A stretch of DNA of 64,000 nt from Robertmurraya sp047302285 (lineage in GTDB: Bacteria > Bacillota > Bacilli > Bacillales > Cytobacillaceae): assembly GCF_047302285.1 (NCBI RefSeq), contig NZ_CP154845.1:3720001-3784000 (forward strand). The letters run 5' to 3'. Position 1 is the stretch's first letter. Each line of letters begins with the position of its first letter. Below the pieces are notes generated by a model that saw only the letters and a list, made by a program, of their open reading frames with translations, was not told the DNA's origin and searched no databases. Below, piece by piece: positions 1 through 8,072 of the stretch. A program made the translations under genes and the position numbers.

Positions 1-2
1 AT

Positions 3-320
3 GTCATAAAAATATTCTGTCAGAATACTCTAGAACCACTCTGCAACTATGATAAGAAGAATGAAGGTTGCTTACTTACGACACTCACTGAACTAGTAAA
101 TTCTAATTTCAACCTCAAAGAAACGGCTAAGAATTTGTTCATACACGTCAATACACTCTATTATCGCATCCATAAAATTGAACAGCTTCTTAGTGTGGAG
201 CTGTCCCTAATCAGCACGCGCTTCAATCTTTATACAGCATTAATGTCCTGGTCTTTGCTTCACATGAGCGGGCTTTGGGATTGGGCTTCGGAATTGCGAC
301 AGGATTTACATAAGAACTAA
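3..320 (+). CDS. PucR/CdaR-type transcriptional regulator, C-terminal end (partial)
   Basis: The reading frame is open from the left edge of the window and stops at 318-320, so only about the last 105 residues are present. They contain the PucR/CdaR C-terminal helix-turn-helix: a leucine-rich helix (LTTLTELVNSNFNLKETA), then the recognition segment FIHVNTLYYRIHKIEQLL, which matches the HxNTLxYRLxKI signature of the family. A short tail of about 35 residues follows. The N-terminal sensory part lies outside the window, so the ligand cannot be judged. A complete PucR-type regulator occurs at 24643-25845, but the two tails differ. The region just downstream is IS remnant. Confidence 0.8.
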   Translation, partial: VIKIFCQNTLEPLCNYDKKNEGCLLTTLTELVNSNFNLKETAKNLFIHVNTLYYRIHKIEQLLSVELSLISTRFNLYTALMSWSLLHMSGLWDWASELRQDLHKN

Positions 321-440
321 ACTCTTGCAAAAACTTACATTTAGAAATTCGTCTTAAAACTAATCTGATATCAGAACCATTTTCGTTTCAGGGAATAGAA
401 CTTTAGTAGATGGTTTAAGTTATACACGGAGGTCGATTGA

Positions 441-736
441 CATGAGAAGTAATAATGGGAAACGATATAAGGAGGAAATAAAAGAGGCTAGAATAGCTGG
501 AAACCCCACTCTTGGAGATGGACAAGGTTCTGAACTGAACAGTGGAGTAGTGAAGATAAGTTTTTGTTGTCATGGAAACGTACGCAATGAATCAAGCAAA
601 TCTAGCAGATAATTGTCGAAAAAAAGGATTATATAAAGAACAGATTGAAGTATGGCGGGAGTCCTGCCTAAACGCTAACGGTCGTGAATCTAGTCAAACA
701 AAGCAGTTGAATCAAGAATTGAAAGAGTTCTTTTAG
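441..736 (+). pseudogene. Degenerate IS3-family transposase OrfA
   Basis: Three frames together give pieces of an IS3-type OrfA. From 441 one frame reads KEARIAGNPTLGDGQGSE. A second frame around 534-566 reads TEQWSSEDKFLL. A third from 572 to the tag at 734-736 reads METYAMNQANLADNCRKKG, then LYKEQIEVWRESCLNANG. Joined, these follow the order of the helix-turn-helix OrfA of IS3 elements (SEDKF, METxxxN, AxxCRKKGLYxEQI, W). At least two frameshifts and loss of both the start and the OrfB part mean it is dead. A Shine-Dalgarno-like GGAGG lies just before 441. No terminal inverted repeats were found. Confidence 0.7.
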
Positions 737-816
737 AACGAGTTGTGTGCCACACACTTAACATGGCTTGGATGGTGATGGCAGATAAATATTGATGTAG
801 TGGTGTTTACCTGAAC

Positions 817-1200
817 CTAGTTATTTCGTACCTCCATATTTTCAAAGTCGATGATTAATTTATTTGCTAGAAAAAAATCACTGCCTATGATTCCGTCAAA
901 TCCATGCATCTCTCTAACATCACCAAGCTGTATGGTAAAGTCATTAAGTTGAAACTTTTCTATTGTCATGCCGCTTACTTTTTGTTCGATACAGATTTCA
1001 GTTCCTCCAATCCCATACACCTTTCGTGTAATGGCATTTTCTAAATCGAGCATCAGCCCGATATCTTCACACAAATCTGTATCTAAAATAGTTGAAGAGC
1101 AGCCAGTATCAAGAAGTACGTTACTAAATACCTTTTTCACACCACTATATTCAATCTCAACAGTGACTCGAGGTAAATGATCAGCCATTTCAAATTTCAT
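817..1200 (-). CDS. Retropepsin-like aspartic protease domain protein
   Basis: A 127-residue protein with the single-domain aspartic protease pattern: hydrophobic strand, then VLLDTGCSSTILD with the catalytic Asp at residue 31 in the DTG motif, a glycine-containing flap region (YGIGGTE) and a second hydrophobic strand before GIIGSDFFLANKLIIDF. This matches bacterial retropepsin-like (Asp_protease_2) proteins that would work as homodimers. No signal peptide is present, so it is probably cytoplasmic. Its ATG overlaps the stop of the upstream gene by ATGA, so the two are translationally coupled. The Asp-Thr-Gly and the later hydrophobic-Gly pattern are seen directly. Protease activity and substrate are inferred. 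Confidence 0.75.
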   Translation of the reverse strand: MKFEMADHLPRVTVEIEYSGVKKVFSNVLLDTGCSSTILDTDLCEDIGLMLDLENAITRKVYGIGGTEICIEQKVSGMTIEKFQLNDFTIQLGDVREMHGFDGIIGSDFFLANKLIIDFENMEVRNN

Positions 1201-1457
1201 ACTCTTCTTCGCACCCCTATATATGGCTGCTCTATTACCTTAATTTCTTCATTATTAGTGTGAAAGATATATAATTCACGGCTTTGATTTTCTGCATGGA
1301 GTTTTTTGTAAACTTTCCATGCTGCATTGCCGTTCTCAAAGTCATCAATCACTGACATTTCCTCAATCACTCTTTCTTTTCCTCTTGTGTCTGATTTTAA
1401 AGCTTCTACTAAGACACACCGTTCTGGAAAATGCTGACGAACTTCAGACCATTTCAT
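1197..1457 (-). CDS. Small conserved protein paired with the retropepsin-like protein
   Basis: An 86-residue soluble protein (MKWSEVRQHFPERCVLVEAL) preceded by a good GGAGG at the right spacing, and ending in an ATGA overlap with the retropepsin gene. It alternates predicted strands and helices and has no membrane segment or cofactor motif. I recognise the pairing of this kind of small protein with a retropepsin-like partner from other Bacilli, but know no function. The overlap suggests that the two are made in fixed ratio, perhaps as a protease with its substrate or an adaptor, which is inference. Confidence 0.65.
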   Translation of the reverse strand: MKWSEVRQHFPERCVLVEALKSDTRGKERVIEEMSVIDDFENGNAAWKVYKKLHAENQSRELYIFHTNNEEIKVIEQPYIGVRRRV

Positions 1458-1678
1458 TCATATGCGCCTCCGGTTCATTCTTACTTTTATATTTATTATA
1501 TCATTTTTTGATAGTCAGAAAACTTGTTGGCTTATTTAACATGCAAAAGATATATTTGGAGATCTATATGTATGAGGATTCTGTTGTTGCGAAAACAAAT
1601 ATATTCATGAACAATACAAAGGAGGAAAGGAATCTTTTATACTTTCAGCTGCAATTTTGCAGATGATGCTTTCTGTTT

Positions 1679-2190
1679 TCACGCTAAAATTTTACTTATT
1701 TCTGAAGAAACGCTCAAAACATCTTCAATTTTTACTATCACGCTCTCCGCAGTAGAATCATCTTTCGAATTCGGTGAAATGTCTTTAAATCCTTTTGTGG
1801 CTATTCCAATAACCTCATTCTGCAAATTAATAACCGGACCACCACTATTGCCAGTTACAATCCGGTATCGCAACTCTTTCTTGCTTAACGCCTAATTCTC
1901 CAGTTTCCAAATTTAAAGAATTAGGCATAAAATGAGAGTGATATTGTTCTAATTGTCCTTTATTTAAATATAGGGAGTTTCCATCTCCATAATTTGGATA
2001 ACCAAGAAAGATTATTTCTTGATTCTTGTCCATAACGGATATCCTTTACGTTGGATTTGGGCAGGAACCACCTGTACTTCCATTGTAAAGGTTTTTTTAT
2101 GCGCTCACGAACTAAAATTTGAATATTGGGTGTGTTTTGAATCTTGGAATAATACACAACACTAGTATACTCCCCTATCAAAATCAAAAT
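1679..2190 (-). pseudogene. Trypsin-like (S1) serine protease, frameshifted and N-truncated
   Basis: The catalytic-serine region is clear: RIVTGNSGGPVINLQNEVIG ends in the frame stopping at 1679. The preceding segment (EIIFLGYPNYGDGNSLYLNK, 1865-2033) is in another frame and hits a stop just after the point where the two should join (about 1873). A third frame around 2040-2090 supplies TMEVQVVPAQIQRKGYPLW, which should directly precede it. So at least two indels disrupt the gene, and the His/Asp half of the protease is not recognisable. The remnant lies immediately downstream of the HNH nuclease and in the same orientation, so the two may once have formed an operon. Confidence 0.7.
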
Positions 2191-2209
2191 AGCACACCTA
2201 AATAAATTT

Positions 2210-3241
2210 TCATGGCGTCCATATGGTATCAAATCCATTCTTAACCGAGTAATCGTAAAGCATAATGATCTTTTTCTGCTTATAATTTTTCATCAGATTC
2301 ATTATTGTAGCATCCTCTTTTTTACCATATAATTCATTATTTCTCTCAATGATGTTTTCTAGATAACTTCTTTTCGGCAACTTATCACTCTTTAAACTAT
2401 TACACTTATTACATGATAAGACGAGGTTCCATATTTGATCTGACTGTACAAACGACCATGGAATAAAGTGGTCCACATGTGTTTCTCTTTTTAATCCTGT
2501 TAGACTCTTTCTACAGTAAAAGCATTCTGAGTTAAAATATGTAACCAGAATTTTCTCAAAGGGACGTAGCGATGATCGTTTTGCTATACTCTCTACCTTT
2601 CCAAGGAGATAATTGATGCTTGGAACTTCATTTAATTCTTCAATCATTGCTGCTATATGATAATTTGTCAGGTTTACGATAAGTCTTTGATAGTTCAACA
2701 TAAACCCATGTACAGCAGGATTTAGCCTTAGAATTTCTTGTTTATGTTCAAATGCGTAGAACTTCCCCCTTGTATCCCCATATAATGCACCATAAACATT
2801 CTCTTTCATTGTTGATTTAACTTTACTAACAAGCTTGATTTGTAATGAATCATCGATTTTATCAAAAATCAATTCGGAAGGAATGGCGTTTTTGGTTTGT
2901 TCCTCTTTAATTATTGATACGACTTTTGCAGTTTTTCCTCTGTTTTGGTTTAACAAATTATGGTGAACAATTAAATTCCAATAAATTTTTGTAAATGAGT
3001 AAGCTAATTGGTCATAATTAAGTTCAAACTGATCATTTATCTGGTACAAGTTTTCTATTATCGATTTGATTAGAGCATATTTATAAGTTGAGGACTTAAC
3101 CGACTTACTTGATAAAACGACTGTGAATATTCTCCAGATTTCTTCGTCAGTTAAATATTCCTCTCTCAACTCACCTATCTTTAACTTACGTTGTTTTCGT
3201 AATGACTGAGGTTTTTTTTGTAAATGTCCAGAAGCCGACAT
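2210..3241 (-). CDS. HNH endonuclease
   Basis: A 343-residue protein. The last 110 residues hold a classical HNH domain: CFYC, then THVDHFIPWSF with the metal-binding Asp-His pair, then NLVLSCNKCNSLKSDKLP with the paired CxxC and Asn. The first 220 residues are helical and basic with no recognised domain, a layout seen in stand-alone defence-type HNH nucleases. The start at 3241 has a GAGGTG upstream, but that start codon and about 15 codons (MSASGHLQKKPQSL) lie in a dispersed repeat also present near 46.8 kb. Target DNA is unknown. A decayed trypsin-like gene follows on the same strand. Confidence 0.85.
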   Translation of the reverse strand: MSASGHLQKKPQSLRKQRKLKIGELREEYLTDEEIWRIFTVVLSSKSVKSSTYKYALIKSIIENLYQINDQFELNYDQLAYSFTKIYWNLIVHHNLLNQNRGKTAKVVSIIKEEQTKNAIPSELIFDKIDDSLQIKLVSKVKSTMKENVYGALYGDTRGKFYAFEHKQEILRLNPAVHGFMLNYQRLIVNLTNYHIAAMIEELNEVPSINYLLGKVESIAKRSSLRPFEKILVTYFNSECFYCRKSLTGLKRETHVDHFIPWSFVQSDQIWNLVLSCNKCNSLKSDKLPKRSYLENIIERNNELYGKKEDATIMNLMKNYKQKKIIMLYDYSVKNGFDTIWTP

Positions 3242-3390
3242 TTACACCTCGTACTAATTTTCGCGACACACATTATTTTTGCGCGGCACTTTTCGCAACT
3301 AGCTTATCTTTTTTGCAAGGGAAAAGGGTTCTTTATTTTCGCAAGAATGATTGAAAAGCAACAATATTTGCGAAAAGAGCCTTAACTTAT
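3193..3390 (-). repeat. Dispersed repeat, copy 1 (start of the HNH gene)
   Basis: About 200 bp shares blocks with 46760-46945 in inverted orientation. On the minus strand the shared blocks are AGCAACAAT, TTGCGAAAAGAGCCTTA, GCGAAAAGTGCCGCGCAAAA followed by ATAATGTGTGT, and GTAAATGTCGGC, then GGACATTTAC. The order is the same in both copies with divergent DNA between the blocks. The second copy has terminal inverted repeats; this one does not show them. The repeat carries its own ATG and Shine-Dalgarno sequence, used here by the HNH gene. Confidence 0.75.
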
Positions 3391-3442
3391 AACTCACACA
3401 GAACCCTCCTACAGCAACATGTCACAAAATTAAGTTATTCTT

Positions 3443-3772
3443 CTACCGGTGATCATCCACATCAATCAGGAGAATCTTTTTTTGAAAACCACCTCGTTCG
3501 TTAAATTTTTTCATTCGAATAGCATCTAATGTAGCAAAATCTCCACCATGAACCGTAGTTAGACTATGAATAATTTCTAATATATCAGCAAGCTCCTCTA
3601 TAGCTTGTTCATCTGTTTCTGCCTCTTGATATTCATTCACTTCTTCTATTAATTTGATTTTTAGCTCTTTTATGTATTCAAATTCGATTAACTCTTTTGT
3701 GCGACATTCTTTACCCGCTGATTTTATAATTTCAGGTATTTTATCTCGAACTAACTTATTATAAACCGGCAT
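3443..3772 (-). CDS. MazG-like / phosphoribosyl-ATP pyrophosphohydrolase-like protein
   Basis: About 109 residues from MPVYNKLVRDKIPEII, the standard opening of the small all-alpha NTP pyrophosphohydrolases. The metal-binding pattern is EEVNEY followed by EELADILEI (ExxE then ExxD), as in MazG/PRA-PH-like enzymes that hydrolyse non-canonical nucleoside triphosphates. I chose the ATG at 3772 because an AAAGGA sits at normal distance and the family begins there; an in-frame ATG at 3844 would add 24 residues lacking family similarity. It stands alone, probably as a house-cleaning enzyme. Confidence 0.8.
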   Translation of the reverse strand: MPVYNKLVRDKIPEIIKSAGKECRTKELIEFEYIKELKIKLIEEVNEYQEAETDEQAIEELADILEIIHSLTTVHGGDFATLDAIRMKKFNERGGFQKKILLIDVDDHR

Positions 3773-3871
3773 TTTCATCCGTCCTTTGTAAAATATTGAT
3801 TCAAATTTAACTTTCATTTTTTGATTTAGATCTACTTTTTTCATTATACCAATTTTTGTTTATTTTCTTTT

Positions 3872-4612
3872 TTATTCGGTGATAAAGATGAATTAATCGT
3901 GATCCAGAATATGGGGAAATCATGCCCTTACTGCACGATGTGGGCAGATGGGTTTAATGGCGTTTATCCTCATATCATTGAAAAAGCTGCCTTTGTTGTA
4001 GCCACTCCTGATGCACCAGAAATTCAGGATGCCTATGCAGCCGAACGCCAGTGGCAGTTTCCGATGGTTTCCACGAAGGGTACGACTTTCAAAGTAGATT
4101 TAGGTTTTGAAAAAGATGGTTATCAATATCCAGGTGTCTCCACTTTCCAAAAAGATGCGGATGGAAAGATCTATCATGTCGCTGATGCCCCTTTTGGACC
4201 TGGAGATGAATTCTGCTCTGTTTGGTACTTATTTGACTTACTTCCATCTGGTCAAAAAGGCTACCATCCGAAACGTAAAATCAACAAAAAGTCTGATTTC
4301 GATTTGACCAATAATATTGCCATTCAAGTGAAGAATCAAGAAGAAGCGGTTGCGTTTTATACCAATATTTTAGGAATGACTGAAGCCTCTTCTAATGATT
4401 CGGAAACAAAGCTCACCTTTGGCGGGCGGAATTTCTTCATTGAAGAGAATGATGGAAAGAAAGTCTTTTTCGAGCTAGCCGCTAAGAACTTTGCTAAGGC
4501 CAAGGAACTTCTATTAGAAAATGGTTGCAAGGTAACACAAGACTACAATGAGAAAAGTGTCATGATGTCGGATCCGTTTGGTTTGCATTTTCATCTATTC
4601 CAAAGTGCTTAA
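3872..4612 (+). pseudogene. DUF899-VOC fusion protein, 5'-truncated
   Basis: The frame encodes a DUF899 thioredoxin-like domain (FGDKDELIVIQNMGKSCPYC with the CPYC redox-like motif, then WADGFNG and FGPGDEFCSVW) followed by a glyoxalase/VOC domain (IQVKNQEEAVAFYTNILGM to DPFGLHFHLF). Related Bacillus proteins carry about 60 further N-terminal residues. Here family similarity stops at about 3872 and runs into T-rich DNA without start or ribosome binding site. The only candidate start, GTG at 3899, lies inside the conserved core and has no Shine-Dalgarno sequence. The gene is probably a truncated remnant. Translation from 3899 as a shortened protein is the alternative. Confidence 0.7.
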
Positions 4613-4618
4613 AAAGTG

Positions 4619-4675
4619 CCTGTCACCACCCACGTTTTGTCGAGATATTTTCGACAAATTTCGGGTGGTGACAGG
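4619..4675. terminator. Long hairpin between convergent genes
   Basis: Perfect 13-bp arms (CCTGTCACCACCC and its complement) enclose a second small stem (TTGTCGA/TCGACAA). It lies between the DUF899 remnant and ydjH, which converge on it. It probably acts as a bidirectional terminator and belongs to the dispersed GTGCCTGTCACC-type repeats of Bacilli. Confidence 0.7.
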
Positions 4676-4684
4676 TACAGGCTA

Positions 4685-5518
4685 TTAAAACTTCCTGCCG
4701 CCTCCACCAATTCCACCACCGCCAGCGCGGCCTGAAAAGGAACCTCCGCTGCTGTTATTATTAGCTTTTGGAATTTTTTGCTGGGTGACAATGGTATTAT
4801 AATGTTGATCCGTTTTTCTTGTAAGCGCGAAGGAGTTGTCTTGTAAATAGGTTCTCGCGTTGACGGTTGAGCGTCCCTTATTTCCCATTGCCATAATGCC
4901 AATCGTGATTCCTCCTATCGCCATCGAAATGAGGAGATAGATTCCTAGTTTCTGTAGCCAAGTTGTTCCACTCGTAGCGTACCCATTGTTCGTATCGACA
5001 TATCCTGAATCAGTAGACGCGTTCGAGTTTGAATGTCCTGGCACCGAGACGGTAGGTGGGCCAGCGTCCATCATTTTTTCCACTTCATCAAGGAAGATAT
5101 GTGCACTTTCACTATACTTCTCTTCCCCTAAAGATGGATAAACCAAGTCGAGCAATTCTTCTACTCTATTCGCGTCGATATAATTAGTTCCCTTATCCCT
5201 GGTAAAAATGTAGACTTCACGCTCATCCATATTTAATAGGTAAAGAACACCGTCTAATGTCCCGTTGTAGCCAAAGCCATGTTCATCATAAAAATCAAGG
5301 GCATATTCGCTTGATGGTTTCCCCTCACTATCATCAATCGTGACAATGACAATATCCATCTCCGTTTTTTCAGTTAGAGCGAATGCTTTTTCATTGAGTT
5401 CAGCTCGTTCATCTTCTGAAAATAATTGTGCCTCATCATAGACTTTTTCATAATCTGCAAACGCACTTGTTCCAAAGGTAATAAGAAGGAGAAGTAAAAT
5501 GGATATTTTTTTCACCAT
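4685..5518 (-). CDS. ydjH: TPM-domain membrane protein (YdjH/YgcG type)
   Basis: 277 residues from the ATG at 5518, which follows a G-rich Shine-Dalgarno sequence and overlaps the ydjG stop; a longer in-frame start lacks support. An N-terminal signal or membrane segment (ISILLLLLITFGTSAFA) precedes a TPM domain, about residues 25-150 (VYDEAQLFSEDERAELNEKA, then TLDGVLYLLNMDEREVYIFT). A Ser/Asn/Gly-rich linker, a membrane helix (YLLISMAIGGITIGIMAMG) and a Gly-rich tail (GGSFSGRAGGGGIGGGGRKF) follow. In B. subtilis, YdjG and YdjH help anchor YdjI and PspA at the membrane under envelope stress. The same role is inferred here. Confidence 0.75.
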   Translation of the reverse strand: MVKKISILLLLLITFGTSAFADYEKVYDEAQLFSEDERAELNEKAFALTEKTEMDIVIVTIDDSEGKPSSEYALDFYDEHGFGYNGTLDGVLYLLNMDEREVYIFTRDKGTNYIDANRVEELLDLVYPSLGEEKYSESAHIFLDEVEKMMDAGPPTVSVPGHSNSNASTDSGYVDTNNGYATSGTTWLQKLGIYLLISMAIGGITIGIMAMGNKGRSTVNARTYLQDNSFALTRKTDQHYNTIVTQQKIPKANNNSSGGSFSGRAGGGGIGGGGRKF

Positions 5519-6564
5519 ACAAATTGCCCCCCAATCAGAAGGGCTGCGAATGATGCGGCTGAAACGGCTCCAAACCATGCTCCCGCCCTACCTTTGCTAA
5601 TCGGTAACTTCCCGGCAATTTTTCCGGTCTGCCCATTCATCGCAAAGATGTAGGTCTCCCCATTAAATTGGTAGGTGAACATCCACACTGGTAACAGCAC
5701 ATAGGTTGCTTTGACATTCTTTAGTCTGATATCCGTGTTTTTCACATTCACCGAGCTATAGCCATTCACTGTTTCTCGTAGTAATGTGCCCATATTTTTC
5801 CTCATGATTTCCGTCACTCTTGGGTACACATCATTTTGATCCATATCGTATTTTTCTGCCAAGTATCCTGATAAATAGGACATCGAAAAATCGGTTAAAT
5901 CCTTGTAATGGTATGGTTCAAGAATGCTCATCAGCTCATCCTCCATTTTTCTTGAACCATCTGCCGGTACATCTTGAAAAATTGCTTTTCCTTCACGGAG
6001 AAAACGATAATATTTTGTTTCCGTATAACGAGTATCTCCTCTTGTATAGGTGCGGACCTTTGTCGCTTCACCAATGATTTCCCCCATCGGATCACAATCA
6101 AATAACCAAAACGGCACATAAATTCCCGACAATTTTTCCAGCTCAGAAGCCGTTGTAAATTGTTTCGATAGAAGTGGTTTTTTCTTACACCAATTAATAA
6201 AAAGTTCTGTTGCTTTCTCTCGATTAAATTGAAACGGGATCACTTTTTCCGGACGATATTCCCCTTCCAGTCTTCGCGGAATGATCGTCGGGTTATGACA
6301 GTAATAACAGAAGGTTGCGGCTGTTGTGTCATCGGTGACAATTTCTGCCCCACAGCTTTCACACGTATATCCGACTGCTTGTTCATGAAATTCCTGCTCT
6401 AGCTCAGTTACTTCTTCTGCCCCGACTTGTTCATTGCTGATAAAGTCACGAACCTCTTGCTCGCTGAATTCACTTAAACAATAATCACATGTCCAGTTTT
6501 GCGTTTCTGCCTTAAAAGCAAGCGGTCCCCCACAATTGATGCATTTGTAAACGATAACCCCCAT
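5512..6564 (-). CDS. ydjG: Zinc-ribbon membrane-associated protein (YdjG type)
   Basis: 350 residues from the ATG at 6564, which has AAGAGGTG at good spacing. Two N-terminal zinc ribbons (CINCGGPL with CDYC, then CESCGAEI with CYYC, within residues 1-95) resemble TFIIB-type ribbons. A middle domain has many aromatic strands, and a hydrophobic helix (AVSAASFAALLIGGQFVW) closes the protein. It lies between ydjI and ydjH with 13 bp to ydjI and a 7-bp overlap with ydjH, so all three are one operon. The B. subtilis order is pspA-ydjG-ydjH-ydjI; here ydjI is first and no pspA is adjacent. Confidence 0.75.
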   Translation of the reverse strand: MGVIVYKCINCGGPLAFKAETQNWTCDYCLSEFSEQEVRDFISNEQVGAEEVTELEQEFHEQAVGYTCESCGAEIVTDDTTAATFCYYCHNPTIIPRRLEGEYRPEKVIPFQFNREKATELFINWCKKKPLLSKQFTTASELEKLSGIYVPFWLFDCDPMGEIIGEATKVRTYTRGDTRYTETKYYRFLREGKAIFQDVPADGSRKMEDELMSILEPYHYKDLTDFSMSYLSGYLAEKYDMDQNDVYPRVTEIMRKNMGTLLRETVNGYSSVNVKNTDIRLKNVKATYVLLPVWMFTYQFNGETYIFAMNGQTGKIAGKLPISKGRAGAWFGAVSAASFAALLIGGQFVW

Positions 6565-6577
6565 TGCCAATCACCTC

Positions 6578-7846
6578 TTAAAATTTGGTCCCGCATTCTG
6601 GACAGAATTTCATCGTTGCCCCTTCAGGAGCCGTGAATCCGCATTTACAAGATAATGCCTCAAGCTTTTTATTTCCACAGTTCGAGCAAAACTTACCGCT
6701 ATTTTCATACCCGCATTCACATTTCCAAGTATCTTGCTGTGGTTTCGGTGTTCCACATTCTGAACAAAACTTGCCTTCATTTTTGTGGCCGCATTGGCAT
6801 TGCCAAGTATCAGCATTTTTCGGAGGCTCAGGTTGCTGAGCTTGTTGTTGCATTTGAAAACGATTGGTTTCAGAAGCGTTTTGAGTAAAATCGCCTGAAC
6901 CCTGCATCCCCATTCTCATTCCAATGAATCCATTCATCGCCCCACCTTCATTGGAACCGGCCGCTTCAAGTCCTCGAGCAATTGATCCTTGTACATACCC
7001 TTCTCGGACAGTTGGATCTTGTAACATTGCCCCCTGGTTTCTCATATTAATGAGCTTTTGTGACTGCTCATCATACGTAATACTATTGATTCCAACCGAT
7101 TCTACACGCATGCCGCGAAGTCGTGTCCATTCCTCATCCAGTACATTGGACATATATTTGGCCAATTCCATCCCACGAGAAGTGACAAATGAAATACGAA
7201 TGCCATCACTCGACATCTGGTTTATCGCCGCTTGCAGGGCATTCATGAACTCCGATAAGTATTGAGCATTGATTTCATTGATATCCACGATATTTTTATT
7301 GCGAGGAATCGCTTCTTCATAGAACTTGATCGGGTCTTCAATTTTAATCGAATACGTTCCGTGGGCTCGTAAAAATAACTCGGCATTATAGAAATTATCA
7401 AAGTAATTAATCGGATTCCGAGTTCCAAATTTAATCCCTTTGATTTCTTGAAGATTAATAAAGTATGCCTTTTGCGACGAAGAAGGGATGCCACCAAATT
7501 TAAAACGATTGAACGTCTCTGTGACCGCTTCATCTAGCTCTCCATTGAAAATGGAAGGCATCGATGAATTGACGACTTCGTAATAACCTTCTTCAGCTGT
7601 GTAATCAATGATTCGTCCACCATCAACTAATAACATAAGTTGATTAGGTTGCACATGAATAACCGAACCATTGGAGATCGTCGTATCGGTCCCCTTCTTA
7701 TTAGAATTGCGCTTATCCTTCGTCCTCATCTTCACACCAACAGACATGACCGTCGTATCGCTCATCTCCTGCGGCACAATCACTTCCAACCATTGATCTG
7801 CTAAACTTCCACGTACTGCATCGACCGCAGCTTTAATAATACCCAT
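6578..7846 (-). CDS. ydjI: SPFH-domain / virion-core protein with C-terminal zinc ribbons (YdjI type)
   Basis: 422 residues from the ATG at 7846 (GGGGGAG six bases upstream). An SPFH/YdjI domain fills about residues 1-290, with the family's NGSVIHVQPNQLMLLVDGG strand region and the later helical IRISFVTSRGMELAKYMSNV. A Gln-rich linker leads to three zinc ribbons in tandem (WQCQCGHKNEGKFCSECG, WKCECGYENSGKFCSNCG, then SCKCGF with FCPECG). B. subtilis YdjI is about 320 residues, so the ribbon tail is long here. In B. subtilis it works with PspA and flotillin-like membrane domains. First gene of the operon; it diverges from the P-type ATPase. Confidence 0.75.
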   Translation of the reverse strand: MGIIKAAVDAVRGSLADQWLEVIVPQEMSDTTVMSVGVKMRTKDKRNSNKKGTDTTISNGSVIHVQPNQLMLLVDGGRIIDYTAEEGYYEVVNSSMPSIFNGELDEAVTETFNRFKFGGIPSSSQKAYFINLQEIKGIKFGTRNPINYFDNFYNAELFLRAHGTYSIKIEDPIKFYEEAIPRNKNIVDINEINAQYLSEFMNALQAAINQMSSDGIRISFVTSRGMELAKYMSNVLDEEWTRLRGMRVESVGINSITYDEQSQKLINMRNQGAMLQDPTVREGYVQGSIARGLEAAGSNEGGAMNGFIGMRMGMQGSGDFTQNASETNRFQMQQQAQQPEPPKNADTWQCQCGHKNEGKFCSECGTPKPQQDTWKCECGYENSGKFCSNCGNKKLEALSCKCGFTAPEGATMKFCPECGTKF

Positions 7847-8072
7847 CAAAACTCCCCCTAACTGAACTCAATCAACAATTATTTTCCATTTAGTTTAAGT
7901 ATACCATGTGCATTTTTAGAAGTAGAAGGGAATGCAAAGAAAGTGGTAGCTACTTAATGAATTCTTCTGAAAAGCCTTTCCACCATTTACGAAACCAGTA
8001 AAATCGCCTTACTTATTTAAATAAAGCATATAAAGGAATAATATTAAATATGAGGAAAGGAGCATTTTACCT

